DNA of 5,529 bases from NCBI GenBank assembly GCA_023139655.1, contig JAGLNE010000140.1, positions 1-5,529 of the forward strand. Direction: 5' to 3'. The position numbers and the translations under genes were made by a program. Below, one piece after another: positions 4,327 to 5,529 of the stretch; positions within the stretch are counted from its first letter, which is position 1, and each line of letters begins with the position of its first letter. This DNA comes from Candidatus Parcubacteria bacterium (GTDB lineage Bacteria > Patescibacteriota > Patescibacteriia > Patescibacteriales > UBA12075). Below the pieces are notes generated by a model, which was given only the letters and a program-made list of their open reading frames with translations, did not search any database and was not told where the DNA came from.

Positions 4327-4355
4327 ATTTTAAAATCTTTAGATTTATAGCGCAA
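4327..4355 (-). promoter_or_regulatory. Possible promoter of frr, giving a near-leaderless mRNA
   Basis: On the minus strand, TTGCGC (4355-4350), a 17-bp spacer and TAAAAT (4332-4327, 5 of 6) precede the frr ATG at 4318. Initiation would fall about 2-4 nt before the start codon. The -35 match is poor. The spacer contains the small palindrome AAATCT-AA-AGATTT. Confidence 0.35.
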
Positions 4356-4413
4356 GCTAGATTGTTTTTACATGGAATAGTTATGTTTCATTATTTTTAG
4401 AAAACAGACAACA

Positions 4414-5472
4414 TCACTTCTTCGGTAAAGCCCTCACTCCCAGGTACATAATTTCCGGTTTGTTTGGATTGATAAGTAATGTTCGACCGGCCCGGGAAGT
4501 ATTTAGCTTAATAGTCTGCCAATTTTCCCCACCATCACTGGAACGAAAAAAAGTATTATTAGTTACATAAAAAATCTCTTTAGTATCCTTCGGATTTACG
4601 GCTAAAGCATTAAGCGCGGTTTTTTTCTCCGCCGGTATCAGCTCTATTTGCTCCCAAGTTTCGCCTGCGTCACTGGAACGGACAATCCCAAGATTGGTGG
4701 CTATAAAGATCATTGTAGGATTGTCTTTGAATAAAATCAAGTCTTTAACCGCGGTTCCCAGTTTATGTTCTTTTAGGCCATCATTAAACGACTCCCAGTT
4801 CTCGCCTTGGTCACTACTCTTAAACACGCCTTTTTTACTTACGAGAGCATACATTACTCTGGAGTCATCCGGATCAATCAACAGCTTATCAATCCTGGCG
4901 TTAAAACGATGGACTGTTTGCCAGCTCTCGCCCGCGTCCAAACTTTTTACCAAATCTCCGCGAGAAAGCCCGATATATAGATGATTCTCGTTAAAATGAT
5001 CCAAAGCCAGGGCGTTAATCGTTATTTTGGTCTGGTTATCAAAATACATCTGCTTCCAGGTGCGCGAGCAGTCATCAGACTTAAAAACCCGATTACCAAT
5101 AGTTATAAAAATCGTGCATTTGTCAAAAGGGTCTACGCCGATTGCCCGAATAGTATTATTCCCCAGTTCCCCGGCCTTGCGCCAAGTATTTGCCCCGTCA
5201 TAAGTGTAGAACAGGCCCGCGCCAATGCCGGCATAATAAATCGCCTGGCTGTCCTGCGGGTCCATAACCCAGGTCATGATATTGGCTCCGGAAAAATTAC
5301 CGGGGCGGCCAGCCGTGGGAATTAATACTTTTTGCTGCCAAGTTGCCCCCTTATCAATTGAGCGAAATACTCCGCCATCAATCGCGCCGGTGCCAGTACT
5401 AGACTTGGTTTGGATACAGCCAGTGAGTGCCAGACTGAAGATTATTAAAAGAAATAACACTTTGTTGATCAT
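4414..5472 (-). CDS. Lipoprotein with seven Asp-box (BNR) repeats, Ycf48/sortilin-like propeller
   Basis: Residues 1-19 form a lipoprotein signal: MINK, a hydrophobic core, and lipobox LTGC with Cys19 as the lipid anchor. The rest holds seven Asp-box motifs (S-x-D-x-G-x-x-W type) at about 38-45, 90-97, 132-139, 177-184, 219-226, 266-273 and 311-318, fitting a beta propeller of the Ycf48/sortilin/BNR group. The motif at 132-139 (SDDCSRTW) has Cys135 in place of the usual Gly; with Cys119 it could form a disulfide. Such propellers usually bind proteins or glycans; sialidase catalytic residues are not evident, so an enzyme is unlikely. It should be anchored outside the cytoplasmic membrane. The gene ends TGA and has no visible terminator. 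Its start lies in ATCATATGAT without a Shine-Dalgarno. Fold: confident. Function: unknown. Confidence 0.9.
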   Translation of the reverse strand: MINKVLFLLIIFSLALTGCIQTKSSTGTGAIDGGVFRSIDKGATWQQKVLIPTAGRPGNFSGANIMTWVMDPQDSQAIYYAGIGAGLFYTYDGANTWRKAGELGNNTIRAIGVDPFDKCTIFITIGNRVFKSDDCSRTWKQMYFDNQTKITINALALDHFNENHLYIGLSRGDLVKSLDAGESWQTVHRFNARIDKLLIDPDDSRVMYALVSKKGVFKSSDQGENWESFNDGLKEHKLGTAVKDLILFKDNPTMIFIATNLGIVRSSDAGETWEQIELIPAEKKTALNALAVNPKDTKEIFYVTNNTFFRSSDGGENWQTIKLNTSRAGRTLLINPNKPEIMYLGVRALPKK

Positions 5473-5506
5473 ATGATTTAAAAAAATATTAAATTTACGC
5501 GCTTAT

Positions 5507-5529
5507 TGTCATTGCGAGGAGCGCAGCGA
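5507..5529. repeat. Start of a second TGTCATTGCGAGG-type repeat, cut by the window edge
   Basis: The window ends inside TGTCATTGCGAGG followed by AGCGCAGCGA. This matches the opening of another widely seen palindromic repeat type and shares the TGTCAT end with the element at 3671. Its other arm lies beyond the window, so extent and folding cannot be judged. Confidence 0.6.

Noticed and set aside
4414..4416. UGA recoded as glycine, as in Gracilibacteria/Absconditabacteria
   Set aside because: UGA is used here as a terminal stop, reading through would add only an unconserved tail of about ten residues, and none of the other genes has an internal UGA.

Overview
The window is a compact, AT-rich bacterial stretch with seven protein-coding genes and a possible six-codon leader ORF, all on the minus strand and so read from high to low coordinates. 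Short single-domain versions of universal genes, very small DNA-binding proteins, palindromic repeats in most intergenic gaps, few Shine-Dalgarno sites and a Ycf48/sortilin-like lipoprotein beside frr all suggest a Candidate Phyla Radiation (Patescibacteria) genome. That placement is inference from gene character, not from a marker tree. UGA ends the first gene, and no frame needs a reassigned codon, so the standard bacterial code fits.

In order of transcription: (1) a lipoprotein with seven Asp-box repeats (5472-4414); (2) ribosome recycling factor frr (4318-3764); (3) an 85-bp folded repeat (3755-3671); (4) the site-2 protease rseP (3638-2475); (5) a repeat-rich spacer (2474-2289); (6) the short hibernation factor hpf (2288-1968), closed by an intrinsic terminator; (7) a strong sigma70-type promoter driving an unrecognised 295-residue zinc-ribbon protein (1772-885), closed by a second terminator; (8) a 55-residue AbrB-like DNA-binding protein (695-528) with its own promoter, a leader hairpin and a tandem palindrome as likely operator; (9) a DUF559 (Vsr-like, PD-(D/E)XK) nuclease-fold gene (467-99) enclosed by inverted hairpin repeats.

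The upstream half is housekeeping: ribosome recycling, intramembrane proteolysis and ribosome hibernation. The downstream half is accessory. Its most interesting part is the 521-bp DUF559 cassette at 5-525. Each end carries an oriented hairpin repeat, and the cassette starts two bases after the AbrB-like stop codon. The inner hairpin also supplies a Shine-Dalgarno sequence for a six-codon leader whose stop overlaps the nuclease start as ATGA. The layout recalls REP/RAYT elements, in which a nuclease gene is flanked by the hairpins it acts on, but with an unrelated enzyme fold. This functional reading is a hypothesis.

No gap between genes exceeds 300 bases. No tRNA, rRNA or CRISPR array is visible.
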